Source: Paraburkholderia sp. D15
GTDB taxonomy: Bacteria > Pseudomonadota > Gammaproteobacteria > Burkholderiales > Burkholderiaceae
Assembly (NCBI RefSeq): GCF_029910215.1
Contig: NZ_CP110395.1
Span: 1,860,001 to 1,924,000, forward strand
Direction: 5' to 3'
DNA: 64,000 bases
Part shown: positions 19,017 to 27,836 of the stretch, piece by piece
How the letters are laid out: each line of letters begins with the position of its first letter
How positions within the stretch are numbered: the stretch's first letter is position 1
Made by a program: the position numbers and the translations under genes
The notes under the pieces: generated by a model
What the model was told of the DNA's origin: nothing
The model's input: the letters and a program-made list of their open reading frames with translations, nothing else
Databases searched by the model: none

Positions 19017-19883
19017 ATGCGCATCAAACTGATCAACCCGAACACGACCCAGCGGATGACCGACGCGATGGGCCGTTGCGCGCGCGAGGTCGCCGCGCCG
19101 GGCACCGAGGTGATCGCGGTCAGCCCGACGATGGGGCCGCCGTCGATCGAAGGCTATTACGACGAGGCGCTCGCCACGCCGGGTCTGCTCGCCGAGGTGA
19201 TGGCCGGCGAGCGCGAAGGCTGCGACGGCTACGTGATCGCCTGCTTCGGCGATCCCGGCCTGTACGCCGCGCGCGAACTGGCGCGCGGCCCGGTGATCGG
19301 CATCGCGGAGGCGGCGATGCACGCGGCGAGCGTACTCGCGCCGGGCTTCTCGGTCGTCACGACGCTCGCGCGGACCTGCGGAATGGCATGGCATCTCGCG
19401 GAGCGTTACGGGATGAAACGTTTCTGCCGCAACGTGCGCGCCACCGACGTCGCCGTGCTCGATCTCGACAAGCCGGGCTCGGCGGCGCGCCGCATCATCC
19501 TCGACGAGTGCCGCCGCGCGCTCGAGGAAGACGGCTCGGACGCGATCGTGCTGGGCTGTGCGGGCATGGCCGAACTGTGCGCGGAAATCGAGGACGCGCT
19601 GGGCGCGCCGGTGATCGAGGGCGTGACGGCCGCGGTGAAATGGACCGAGGCGCTGATCGCGCTGCGTCTCGCGACGGCCAAGCGCGGCGACTACGCGCGA
19701 CCGCTCGCGAAACGCTACGACGGCGCGCTGCAGGCGTTCAGCCCGGGCGTCGACGTAGCCGGTCCGGCGCTGCCGCGCGGAGCGCCCGCCGGTGCCTCGG
19801 CGAATCGGGAGGAGAGCGCGCAAGCCCTTGATTTACTGCGGGTAAACACGGTCAAACCGGGCCCGCACATACATTCAGTCTGA
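19017..19883 (+). CDS. Allantoin/hydantoin racemase (Asp/Glu/hydantoin racemase family)
   Basis: The 288-aa protein starts MRIKLINPNTTQRMTDAM and keeps the two catalytic cysteines of the family, C76 (VIACFGDPG) and C181 (VLGCAGMAE). A GYYDEALATPGLL region is typical of hydantoin/allantoin racemases. It would interconvert S- and R-allantoin so that a stereospecific allantoinase can use all material. It sits between the NCS1 transporter and puuE. The C-terminal ~45 residues (Ala/Pro-rich) extend past the usual end. Confidence 0.85.
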   Translation: MRIKLINPNTTQRMTDAMGRCAREVAAPGTEVIAVSPTMGPPSIEGYYDEALATPGLLAEVMAGEREGCDGYVIACFGDPGLYAARELARGPVIGIAEAAMHAASVLAPGFSVVTTLARTCGMAWHLAERYGMKRFCRNVRATDVAVLDLDKPGSAARRIILDECRRALEEDGSDAIVLGCAGMAELCAEIEDALGAPVIEGVTAAVKWTEALIALRLATAKRGDYARPLAKRYDGALQAFSPGVDVAGPALPRGAPAGASANREESAQALDLLRVNTVKPGPHIHSV

Positions 19884-20047
19884 CACGCACTATCTGCCCG
19901 GGTGTATGGGCGCACCCGGGCGTTTTCGCTACACTGGTCCCACTCTGCGCTGGCCCCCGCGACACGCTGTTCCGCCGCACTCCGGCGCTGCAACCACGCC
20001 ACCTCCCACGCGAAGTTTACGTACCGTCACCACGCATTCGTCAAACC

Positions 20048-20998
20048 ATGTCACTCGACCCGAACTACCCACGCGATCTGATCGGCTACGGCCGCCACCC
20101 GGTGCAGGCGAACTGGCCGGGTCAAGCGCGTGTTGCAGTGCAATTCGTTCTGAATTACGAGGAAGGCGGTGAAAACTGCGTGTTGCACGGCGACCCGGGC
20201 TCGGAGCAGTTCCTCTCGGAGATCGTCGGCGCCGCGGCCTACCCGGCGCGCCACATGAGCATGGAGTCGATCTACGAATACGGCTCGCGCGCAGGCGTCT
20301 GGCGCATTCTGCGCGAATTCGAGAAGCGCGGCCTGCCGCTTACGGTGTTCGGCGTCGGCATGGCGATCGAACGGCATCCGGAAGTCGCGCGCGCGTTCGT
20401 CGAGCTGGGTCATGAAATCGCCTGCCACGGTTATCGCTGGATTCACTATCAGGACGCGTCGCCGGAGAAGGAAGCCGAGCACATGCGCCTCGGCATGGAA
20501 GCGATCGAGCGCGTGACTGGCGAGCGTCCGCTCGGCTGGTACACCGGCCGCGACAGTCCCAACACGCGCCGTCTCGTCGCCGAATACGGCGGCTTCCTGT
20601 ACGACTCGGACAACTATGGCGACGATCTGCCGTTCTGGCAGGACGTCGAAATCACCGGCGGCGCGAATGTGCCGCAACTGATCCTGCCGTACACGCTCGA
20701 CACCAACGACATGCGTTTCGCGAGCCCGCAAGGCTTCAACACGGCGGACCACTTCTTCACGTACCTGCGCGACGCATTCGACGTGCTGTACGAAGAAGGC
20801 GACGAAGCGCCGAAGATGCTGTCCATCGGCATGCACTGCCGTCTGCTCGGACGCCCTGGGCGTTTCCGCGCACTGCAACGTTTCCTCGATCACATCGAAA
20901 AGCACGATCGCGTGTGGGTGACGCGGCGCGTCGATATTGCGCGCCACTGGCGCGAACATCACCCTTACCAACAAAACCACCGCGGGGCTGCGGCATGA
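20048..20998 (+). CDS. puuE: Allantoinase, PuuE type (polysaccharide-deacetylase fold)
   Basis: The 316-aa protein begins DPNYPRDLIGYGRHPVQANW and contains FVLNYEEGGENCVLHGD, ERHPEVARAFVELGHEIACH, GYRWIHYQ, GWYTGRDSPNTRRLV and TVFGVGMAIE. These are hallmarks of the metal-independent PuuE allantoinase rather than the amidohydrolase AllB. It hydrolyses allantoin to allantoate in the cytosol. Its stop overlaps the ATG of uraD by 4 nt (ATGA), so the two are coupled. Confidence 0.93.
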   Translation: MSLDPNYPRDLIGYGRHPVQANWPGQARVAVQFVLNYEEGGENCVLHGDPGSEQFLSEIVGAAAYPARHMSMESIYEYGSRAGVWRILREFEKRGLPLTVFGVGMAIERHPEVARAFVELGHEIACHGYRWIHYQDASPEKEAEHMRLGMEAIERVTGERPLGWYTGRDSPNTRRLVAEYGGFLYDSDNYGDDLPFWQDVEITGGANVPQLILPYTLDTNDMRFASPQGFNTADHFFTYLRDAFDVLYEEGDEAPKMLSIGMHCRLLGRPGRFRALQRFLDHIEKHDRVWVTRRVDIARHWREHHPYQQNHRGAAA

Positions 20999-21516
20999 AG
21001 GCGATGCAATACACTCTGGACCAACTCAACAGCACCTCGGCCGACGCGTTCGTCGCAGCGCTGTCCGGCATTTTCGAGCATTCGCCGTGGGTCGCGGAAA
21101 TCGCCGCGCAACAACGGCCGTTCGGCAGCATCGACGAGTTGCATCGCAAGATGTCGGCGATCGTCGAGAACGCCGGCGAAGAGAAGCAACTGGCGTTGAT
21201 CAACGCCCACCCGGAGCTCGCCGGCAAAGCAGCAGTGCGCGGCGAGCTGACCGCGGAATCGACCCGCGAGCAAAGCGGCGCGGGCCTGTCGCAATGCACG
21301 CAGGAAGAGTTCGACAAGCTGCTCGCGTTGAACAGCGCGTATCGCGAGAAGTTCGGCTTCCCGTTCATCCTGGCGGTGCGCGGCTATGACCGCCACGGCA
21401 TCATCGCGAACTTCGAGGCGCGCGTGAACAACAGCCGCGCCGACGAACTGCGCGCCAGTCTCGATCAGATCTACCGCATCGCACGTTTCCGGCTCGACGA
21501 CCTGATCGACGCCTGA
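20995..21516 (+). CDS. uraD: 2-oxo-4-hydroxy-4-carboxy-5-ureidoimidazoline (OHCU) decarboxylase
   Basis: The 173-aa protein has FVAALSGIFEHSPWVAEIA, NAHPELAGKAAV with the catalytic His, LSQCTQEEFDKLLALNSAYR and KFGFPFILAVRG, all typical of UraD. It makes S-allantoin from OHCU, the third step from urate. The ATG at 20995 overlaps the puuE stop. An in-frame upstream start at 20914 exists but would lie wholly inside puuE. Confidence 0.94.
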   Translation: MKAMQYTLDQLNSTSADAFVAALSGIFEHSPWVAEIAAQQRPFGSIDELHRKMSAIVENAGEEKQLALINAHPELAGKAAVRGELTAESTREQSGAGLSQCTQEEFDKLLALNSAYREKFGFPFILAVRGYDRHGIIANFEARVNNSRADELRASLDQIYRIARFRLDDLIDA

Positions 21517-21589
21517 CGAGGCACGTCTCGCGTCGCGGACCCGGTCCGGAACGTTTTTTCAGCACTAACAAACATTAAGGAAGACAAAG

Positions 21590-22603
21590 ATGGCACTCCC
21601 GATTCTCGACCCCAATGCACCGGAATTCACGCGTCGTTTCGTGAATCTGGCGGACCCGCGTCTGGGCGCGCAGGCGCTCGAGACCAGCGACGATTTCTTC
21701 GCACCGAAGGAGCGCATGCTGAATCCGGAGCCGGCCGTCTTCATCCCGGGCAAATACGACGATCACGGCAAGTGGATGGACGGCTGGGAAACCCGCCGCA
21801 AGCGCGCCAACGGTTACGACTGGTGCGTCATCAAGCTGGCACGCCCGGGCGTGATCAAGGGTCTCGACCTCGACACCAGCCACTTCACCGGCAACTTCCC
21901 GCCGGCGGCGTCGGTGGAAGCCGCGCGCGTGGTGGACGGCGCACCGAACCAGTCGACCCAATGGACCGAAATCGTTCCCTCGACCACGTTGCAGGGCAAT
22001 AGCCATCACTATCACGAAGTCAGCGACACGAACGCCTACACGCACCTGCGCGTGAACATCTATCCGGACGGCGGCATCGCGCGTCTGCGTGTGTATGGTC
22101 AGCCGCAGGTGGACTGGGCCGGCGCGAGCCGCACCGAGCAGTTCGATCTGGCCGCGATGGAAAACGGCGCGTATCTGGTCGCGGCGAACAATCAGCACTT
22201 CGGCGCAGCGTCGACGATCCTGATGCCGGGTCGTGGCGTGAACATGGGCGACGGCTGGGAAACGCGCCGCCGTCGCGAGCCGGGTAACGACTGGGCGATC
22301 GTCGCGCTGGCACAGCCGGGCGTGATCAAGAAGATCGAAGTCGATACCGCGCACTTCAAGGGCAACTTCCCGGATCGCTGCTCGATCCAGGCAGCCTACG
22401 TGACGGGCGGCACGGACAGCTCGCTGATCACGCAGGCCATGTTCTGGCCGGTGCTGCTGGGCGAACAGAAGCTGAAGATGGACAACCAGCATTACTTCGA
22501 AAGCGAAATCGCGGCATTGGGCCCGGTCACGCACGTGCGCTTCAACATCATTCCGGACGGCGGCGTGTCGCGTCTGCGTCTGTGGGGCACGCTCGCATCA
22601 TGA
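21590..22603 (+). CDS. alc: Allantoicase
   Basis: The 337-aa protein has two tandem allantoicase repeats. The first holds [20 protein letters not shown] with [12 protein letters not shown]. The second holds [20 protein letters not shown] with [12 protein letters not shown]. It splits allantoate to ureidoglycolate and urea. The ATG at 21590 follows AAGGAAGAC. The stop overlaps the allA start by ATGA. Confidence 0.95.
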   Translation: MALPILDPNAPEFTRRFVNLADPRLGAQALETSDDFFAPKERMLNPEPAVFIPGKYDDHGKWMDGWETRRKRANGYDWCVIKLARPGVIKGLDLDTSHFTGNFPPAASVEAARVVDGAPNQSTQWTEIVPSTTLQGNSHHYHEVSDTNAYTHLRVNIYPDGGIARLRVYGQPQVDWAGASRTEQFDLAAMENGAYLVAANNQHFGAASTILMPGRGVNMGDGWETRRRREPGNDWAIVALAQPGVIKKIEVDTAHFKGNFPDRCSIQAAYVTGGTDSSLITQAMFWPVLLGEQKLKMDNQHYFESEIAALGPVTHVRFNIIPDGGVSRLRLWGTLAS

Positions 22604-23112
22604 AAACGCTCGCGATCGAACCGCTGACGAAGGAAGCGTTCGCCGCGTTCGGCGACGTGGTCGAACTCGAAGGCGCGAAGCAGATTCCGATCAACCTCGG
22701 CACGACGATCCGCTATCACGATCTCGCGAAAGTGGATGTCACCGACGAGAGCGGCCGTACGCTCGTGAACCTGTTTCGCGGTCAGCCGCGTACGCTGCCG
22801 TTCGAAGTGAAGATGCTCGAACGTCATCCGCTCGGCAGCCAGGCCTTCGTGCCGCTGAACGACAAGCCGTATCTGGTCGTGGTGGCGCCGGCGGGCGAGC
22901 TGGACGCATCGAAGATCCGCGCGTTCGTGACGAGCGGGTGGCAGGGCGTCAACTACGCGAAGGGCGTTTGGCATCATCCGCTGATCGCGCTGGGCGACGT
23001 GAGCGACTTCATCGTCGTCGATCGCGGCGGGGATGGTCTGAACCTCAACGAGCAGGATCTGGCCGAGTCGCTGTGGCTCACGGAAGAGGCGTTGAGCGCA
23101 GTGGCGGTTTGA
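22600..23112 (+). CDS. allA: Ureidoglycolate lyase
   Basis: The 170-aa protein has [50 protein letters not shown] and [10 protein letters not shown], the cupin-like AllA signature. It releases glyoxylate and urea from ureidoglycolate, completing the ureide route. The start overlaps the alc stop. A strong terminator lies 48 nt downstream, closing the puuE-uraD-alc-allA unit. Confidence 0.93.
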   Translation: MKTLAIEPLTKEAFAAFGDVVELEGAKQIPINLGTTIRYHDLAKVDVTDESGRTLVNLFRGQPRTLPFEVKMLERHPLGSQAFVPLNDKPYLVVVAPAGELDASKIRAFVTSGWQGVNYAKGVWHHPLIALGDVSDFIVVDRGGDGLNLNEQDLAESLWLTEEALSAVAV

Positions 23113-23160
23113 GGTTGTTTTCCGGCGGGTTCCAGTAACCCGTCCGGTGCAGGAAAGAAA

Positions 23161-23195
23161 GCCCACGGCGGAGACGCCGTGGGCTTTTTGCTTTT
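23161..23195 (+). terminator. Rho-independent terminator after allA
   Basis: The perfect stem GCCCACGGCG (23161-23170) / CGCCGTGGGC (23175-23184) has a GAGA tetraloop and is followed by TTTTTGCTTTT. Confidence 0.85.
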
Positions 23196-23224
23196 GGGCG
23201 GGGCGGAGCGGGGCGCATCGCAGC

Positions 23225-23392
23225 GGAACGCAGGAACGCAGGAACGCAGGAACGCAGGAACGCAGGAACGCAGGAACGCAGGAACGCAGGAATACAGGAA
23301 CACAGGAACACAGGAACACAGGAACACAGGAACACAGGAACACAGGAACGCGGGAACGCGGGAACGCGGGAACGCGGGAACGCGGGAGCGCG
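23225..23392. repeat. 21-copy 8-bp tandem repeat (VNTR-like)
   Basis: Twenty-one uninterrupted 8-bp units run without indels. They are arranged in blocks: eight GGAACGCA, one GGAATACA, six GGAACACA, five GGAACGCG and one GGAGCGCG. The array sits between the allA terminator and the 3' end of puuD. The rest of the 668-bp gap (to 23780) holds only terminators and no visible gene. An 8-bp period cannot preserve a reading frame, so the array is unlikely to be coding. Confidence 0.92.
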
Positions 23393-23683
23393 TGCCGATG
23401 GCGGAGCGCGAGGTTGCGGCGTTTGTTGATACGGCCCGTTCGCGTCTTCGGGCTTTCTTGTGAGCGCGTCATTCTGGTTCGCACGTTTCGCGTCGTACCG
23501 TCGCGCGCCTTGCCGTTCCGCGTCCGGACCTTGCTGTTCGGCGTGGGGTCTTAAGCGTCGCCCACTGAGCCTGTACGCGACGGCAGGTCGAAGAACGTGC
23601 TCTCGCAGGAAATGAGGCTTCAGCTTCAGCCGCTTCCAGGCCGATTCGATATCGCGCAAAACCCGCCAAGCAAAACCCTTCAC

Positions 23684-23723
23684 GAAAAAAAGCGGGCTTC
23701 CCGCTCACGCGAAAAGCCCGCTT
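23684..23723 (-). terminator. Rho-independent terminator after puuD
   Basis: Read on the minus strand, AAGCGGGCTT and AAGCCCGCTT (23690-23699 / 23714-23723 on plus) form a 10-bp stem followed by a run of seven T. It lies about 60 nt past the puuD stop. Confidence 0.8.
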
Positions 23724-23780
23724 CATGTCCTGCCAACTTCACCAACACCGGGCGCGAGGCCCGGCCACATCACTTATCAC

Positions 23781-24974
23781 TTACTTCGTCGCACCACCTT
23801 CAAACCACGCGGCGATCTTCGTACGCTCGTCGTCGGTCATGTGCGTGACGTTGCCCAGCGGCATCGCCTTGAGCGTCACAGCCTGCTGATAGATGCGCTG
23901 CGCGTTCTGCGAGATTTCATCCGGCGTATCCAGCAGCACGCCGGCCGGGGCGCTGCCCATCATCGTCGGATGCGCGGAGTGGCACGCCGCGCAGCGTTGC
24001 TGCAGAATCGGCGCGATGTCGGCGACCTTCACGGTCGGCGCGTTCGCGGCTTGCGCTTGCGGCACGATCGGCTTGGGCATCGTCCAGAAGAGGGCGGAGA
24101 ACATCAGCACGATACCGATCAGCGGCAGATACCACAGCACCTGACCACGGTGACGCATCACGAAGAACTGACGGATCAGCGCGCCGGCCAGCATGATGAT
24201 CAGCAGCACGGCCCAGTTGTACTGGTTCGTGTAGGTCATCGCGTAGTGGTTCGACAGCATCGCGAACACCACCGGCAACGTGAAGTACGTGTTGTGCACC
24301 GAGCGTTGCTTGCCGCGCTTGCCGTAGATCGGGTTCGGCGTGTCGCCCTTGAGCATCGCGTCGACCATCTTGCGCTGACCCGGGATGATCACGAAGAACA
24401 CGTTGGCCGACATGATCGTCGCCAGCATCGCGCCCATGATCAGGTACGCCGCGCGGCCCGCGAAGATGTGGCAGGCGAGCCATGCCGCGATCAGCACGTA
24501 CACGCCGACGCAGATACCCAGCACCTTGTCCTTGTTGCCGAGAATGCGGCACAGCGAGTCGTACACGATCCAGCCGGCGGCGAGGAAGCCCAGCGCCGAA
24601 GCGACCGCGACCACCGGGCCCATGTCCAGCACGTTCTTGTCGATCAGGTACGTGGACGGCGAGAACAGATACAGCACCGTGAACAGACCCGCGCCCGACA
24701 GCCACGTGGTGTACGACGGCCACTTCGACCAGTGCAGGTCTTCCGGCATTTCCGGCGGCGCGACGGTGTACTTCTGCATGTTGTAGAAGCCGCCGCCGTG
24801 CACGTGCCACAACTCGCCGAACACACCGCGCTTGCGCTGGTTCGGATCGGTCGGCGGCGTCAGGCTGTTGTCGAGCGCGACGAAATAGAACGATTCGCCG
24901 ATCCAGGCGATCGCGGCAATGACGTGAAACCAGCGAATCGCCAGATTCAACCAGTCGGTGATAAAGCCTTCCAT
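23781..24974 (-). CDS. puuD: Urate hydroxylase PuuD with C-terminal cytochrome c domain
   Basis: The ~397-aa membrane protein has about eight hydrophobic helices (WLNLAIRWFHVIAAIAWIGE onward; GGGFYNMQKY; HNTYFTLPVVFAMLSNHYA). A C-terminal cytochrome c domain carries the haem motif C-A-A-C-H (QQRCAACHSAHPTMMG) and the axial Met region KAMPLGNVTHMTDDE. PuuD oxidises urate to 5-hydroxyisourate at the inner membrane using the haem rather than oxygen-dependent uricase chemistry. GGAGGAG lies just ahead of ATG 24974, so that start is preferred over GTG 24986. Confidence 0.92.
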   Translation of the reverse strand: MEGFITDWLNLAIRWFHVIAAIAWIGESFYFVALDNSLTPPTDPNQRKRGVFGELWHVHGGGFYNMQKYTVAPPEMPEDLHWSKWPSYTTWLSGAGLFTVLYLFSPSTYLIDKNVLDMGPVVAVASALGFLAAGWIVYDSLCRILGNKDKVLGICVGVYVLIAAWLACHIFAGRAAYLIMGAMLATIMSANVFFVIIPGQRKMVDAMLKGDTPNPIYGKRGKQRSVHNTYFTLPVVFAMLSNHYAMTYTNQYNWAVLLIIMLAGALIRQFFVMRHRGQVLWYLPLIGIVLMFSALFWTMPKPIVPQAQAANAPTVKVADIAPILQQRCAACHSAHPTMMGSAPAGVLLDTPDEISQNAQRIYQQAVTLKAMPLGNVTHMTDDERTKIAAWFEGGATK

Positions 24975-25324
24975 GAACTCCTCCACTTCTGATTCGTTGT
25001 ACGCGCCGCGACGTTGGTGCCTTGGGAGACCCGGTTAAGGGTTCGTCGGCGAATCGAACGTCGCGGCGCAAACTGCGGGGATGAAAGATGCAATGCGCTC
25101 AGTTCGCACGGCATCGTTTAATGATGTCTCTTCGACTTCAACTTCAGCTTCGGGTCGGGGCGGGGCGGGTCGAGCCGCATGCGTCCAAATGCGTTTCGCG
25201 GGTGCTTGCCGGAAGGGCGATGCAATCTCGCCGGCAGGCATCTGCGCAATGCAATCGGGCGCGTGCGTCACGCGGCTCGAACCCGACCCCGACCGTGTCT
25301 CTCCAGGTATCGAGGCAGAACCGC
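24975..25324. other. 350-bp gap between uraH and puuD
   Basis: Both genes read on the minus strand. The gap holds the puuD ribosome site and probably a promoter, plus a TTCAACTTCAGCTTCGGG-type degenerate run near 25135. No gene is seen. Confidence 0.5.
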
Positions 25325-25678
25325 TTAGCTGCCCCGATACGTGCTGTACGACCACGGCGACACCAGCAGCGGCACGTGATAGTGCGCGCCGGCATCGGCT
25401 ACGCCGAAGCGCAGCACGACACGGTCGACGAAACGCGGCTCCGGCACCTTGGTGCCGATCGACGCGAAGTAATCGCCCGCGCCGAATACGAGTTCGTATT
25501 CGCCGGGAACGAGCGCTTCGCCTTCGAGCAGCGGCTGGTCGCAGCGGCCGTCGTCATTGGTGAGGGTGGTTTTGAGCGCGCGGCGCGTGTCGCCGGAGAG
25601 CGCGAAGAGTTCGACCTTGATGCCCGCGCCGGGACGGCCGTTCGCGGTGTCGAGCACGTGGGTAGTGAGCTTTCCCAT
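25325..25678 (-). CDS. uraH: 5-Hydroxyisourate hydrolase (transthyretin-like)
   Basis: The 117-aa protein has the N-terminal KLTTHVLDTANGRPG and C-terminal YSTYRGS signatures that separate HIU hydrolase from transthyretin. FPPRF-like residues (VPEPRFVDRVVLRFGVAD) and HYHVPLLVSPWSYSTYRGS hold the catalytic His/Arg set. It converts 5-hydroxyisourate to OHCU between PuuD and UraD. It is upstream of puuD on the same strand. The open frame extends to 25954, but the MGKLTTHV start is conserved. Confidence 0.94.
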   Translation of the reverse strand: MGKLTTHVLDTANGRPGAGIKVELFALSGDTRRALKTTLTNDDGRCDQPLLEGEALVPGEYELVFGAGDYFASIGTKVPEPRFVDRVVLRFGVADAGAHYHVPLLVSPWSYSTYRGS

Positions 25679-26034
25679 TCGCAATTTTCCTTGTGTGTTT
25701 GCGAGGTTTCGGCGGCAGCCCGATCCAGATACGTTTGCGGCGGATCGAGGCTCCACGTCAGTGGCTACATACCCGTCGGCGAATTGAAGCGAGCGCCGTG
25801 GCAGCCATTGTAAAAAGGTTGTTCCGTTCAGGACGCACGAGATAGGAAAGATAATACCTGGCGCATGACAGACAGCCTGCTGAAAGCCGCGGCGACGCAC
25901 GTCGCTGGCCGATTGCAGGACGTGCGATGCACCAGCGGATCGTACCGGGGCCAAAAAAGGCCCACTATATCGGGAGGCTGAAACTGGTTATCGCTGTGGC
26001 GCGAGTTGTCAGTATTATTTTGACCGTCGAAGGT
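25679..26034. other. Divergent upstream region of uraH
   Basis: This part of the 595-bp divergent region lies nearest uraH and contains its ribosome site (AAGGAAAATTG on minus). The bases 25810-26030 are AT-richer, suited to promoters for both directions. No gene is seen. Confidence 0.45.
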
Positions 26035-26273
26035 TACACCCGTGCGCCGCGGCCCGTCACAGCCGGATCCGGCAGGGCAGGCGGCGCACCCCGGAACACT
26101 GTCCGATGGACGAGGTTGCGGAGAAGTCCTCCGTGAGGAGGCACCCCGAAGACGGCGTATTACGCTGGGTAACCGGGCCAACGGCGTTCGACGGGACGCG
26201 GCGGCACGGTATCAGTGTGCCGTCACATCGCGTTCGGACGACTTTGCACGGAAGCATTAAAGCGGAGAATCGA
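26035..26273 (+). promoter_or_regulatory. Candidate structured 5' leader of the 8-oxoguanine-deaminase-type gene
   Basis: A 9-bp stem GTGCGCCGC (26042-26050) / GCGGCGCAC (26081-26089) encloses the palindrome GCCGGATCCGGC (26062-26073). A second hairpin, CCTCC-GTGA-GGAGG (26128-26141), is closed by a GNRA-type tetraloop. The pieces GCACCCCGGAAC and GCACCCCGAAGA follow each stem, suggesting two similar units. No frame here looks coding. A ligand-sensing leader RNA is plausible but unproven. Confidence 0.35.
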
Positions 26274-27662
26274 ATGACGATGGAACAAGCGGCTGCCAAG
26301 CCGAAGAAAACGATGCTGGTCAAGCACGCGGACGTGCTGGTGACGATGGACGGCGCCCGGCGCGAACTGCGCGACGGCGGCCTGTATATCGAGGACAACC
26401 GCATCGTCGCGGTCGGACCGACGGCCGAGCTGCCGCAAACGGCCGACGAAGTGCTGGACATGCGCGGGCATCTGGTGATTCCGGGGCTCGTGAACACGCA
26501 CCATCACATGTATCAAAGCCTGACGCGCGCGATTCCCGCCGCGCAGAACGCCGAACTGTTCGGCTGGCTGACCAACCTCTACAAGGTGTGGGCGAACCTC
26601 ACGCCGGAAATGATCGAAGTCTCGACGCTGACGGCGATGGCGGAGTTGCTGCTGTCCGGCTGCACGACCTCGAGCGATCACCTGTACATCTACCCGAACG
26701 GCAGCCGTCTGGACGACAGCATCGCCGCGGCACGCCGCATCGGCATGCGTTTTCACGCGGCGCGCGGCAGCATGAGCGTGGGGCAGAAAGACGGCGGTCT
26801 GCCGCCGGATTCGGTGGTCGAGCGCGAGTCGGACATTCTGAAGGACACGCAGCGCCTGATCGAGACGTATCACGACGAAGGGCGTTACGCGATGCTGCGC
26901 GTGGTCGTCGCGCCGTGCTCGCCGTTCTCCGTGAGCCGCGATCTGATGCGCGAATCGGCGGTGATGGCGCGCCAGTACGGCGTGTCGCTGCATACGCACC
27001 TGGCGGAAAACGTCAACGACATCGCCTACAGCCGCGAAAAGTTCGGCATGACGCCGGCGGAGTATGCGGAAGATCTCGGCTGGGTCGGTCATGACGTATG
27101 GCACGCGCACTGCGTGCAACTCGACGACGCGGGCATCGAACTGTTCGCGCGGACCGGCACCGGCGTCGCGCATTGCCCGTGTTCGAACATGCGGCTCGCG
27201 TCGGGCATCGCGCCGGTCAAGCGCATGCGTCTCGCCGGCGTGCCGGTCGGGCTCGGCGTGGATGGCTCGGCATCGAACGACGGCGCGCAGATGGTCGCGG
27301 AAGTGCGTCAGGCGTTGCTGTTGCAGCGGGTCGGTTTTGGCCCGGACGCGATGACCGCGCGTGAAGCGCTCGAAATCGCGACGCTCGGCGGCGCGAAGGT
27401 GCTCAATCGCGACGACATCGGCGCGCTGGCGCCGGGCATGGCGGCGGACTTCGTGTCGTTCGATCTGCGTCAGCCGCTGTTCGCGGGTGCGTTGCATGAC
27501 CCGGTCGCGGCGCTGGTGTTCTGCGCACCGTCGCAGGTGAGCTACAGCGTGATCGGCGGCAGGGTGGTCGTGAAGGACGGGCAGTTGGCGACGCTGGAAC
27601 TCGGACCGGTCATCGAACAGCACAACCGGCTGGCGAAGACGCTTTACGAGGCAGCGGCGTAA
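26274..27662 (+). CDS. 8-Oxoguanine deaminase-type amidohydrolase (TrzN/AtzA/SsnA group)
   Basis: The 462-aa protein is an amidohydrolase with the zinc motif NTHHHMYQSLTRA, the mid-domain GCTTSSDHLYIYP, LHTHLAENVND, WHAHCVQLDD and the metal Asp in GLGVDGSASNDGAQM. These features and the length fit the 8-oxoguanine deaminase group, which forms urate from 8-oxoguanine. Related enzymes act on triazines or guanine, so specificity rests on the family and on the urate pathway next door. ATG 26274 follows GGAGAA. An in-frame upstream ATG at 26106 is rejected as non-conserved. Confidence 0.82.
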   Translation: MTMEQAAAKPKKTMLVKHADVLVTMDGARRELRDGGLYIEDNRIVAVGPTAELPQTADEVLDMRGHLVIPGLVNTHHHMYQSLTRAIPAAQNAELFGWLTNLYKVWANLTPEMIEVSTLTAMAELLLSGCTTSSDHLYIYPNGSRLDDSIAAARRIGMRFHAARGSMSVGQKDGGLPPDSVVERESDILKDTQRLIETYHDEGRYAMLRVVVAPCSPFSVSRDLMRESAVMARQYGVSLHTHLAENVNDIAYSREKFGMTPAEYAEDLGWVGHDVWHAHCVQLDDAGIELFARTGTGVAHCPCSNMRLASGIAPVKRMRLAGVPVGLGVDGSASNDGAQMVAEVRQALLLQRVGFGPDAMTAREALEIATLGGAKVLNRDDIGALAPGMAADFVSFDLRQPLFAGALHDPVAALVFCAPSQVSYSVIGGRVVVKDGQLATLELGPVIEQHNRLAKTLYEAAA

Positions 27663-27836
27663 GCAGGAGCGAACTGCGGAGGAACGAAACCGCGGGAGGA
27701 GTGAACCCGCGGGGAAAACCGCAGGGAAGAAGCGAGGTTTCCGGCGGCCGCCATGCAACGGCTGCCGATAACCCGCTCAAGCTGAAGATACAAAGCTGAC
27801 GATTTGAAGCGCGCGGCAGAACCGCGTGACCAACGC

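Noticed and set aside
23225..23392. CRISPR-like array
   Set aside because: The units are 8 bp and contiguous; there are no spacers and no cas genes.
26106..26273. N-terminal extension of the 8-oxoguanine-deaminase-type protein
   Set aside because: The extra 56 residues are not protein-like and overlap stable hairpins; ATG 26274 has a good ribosome site.
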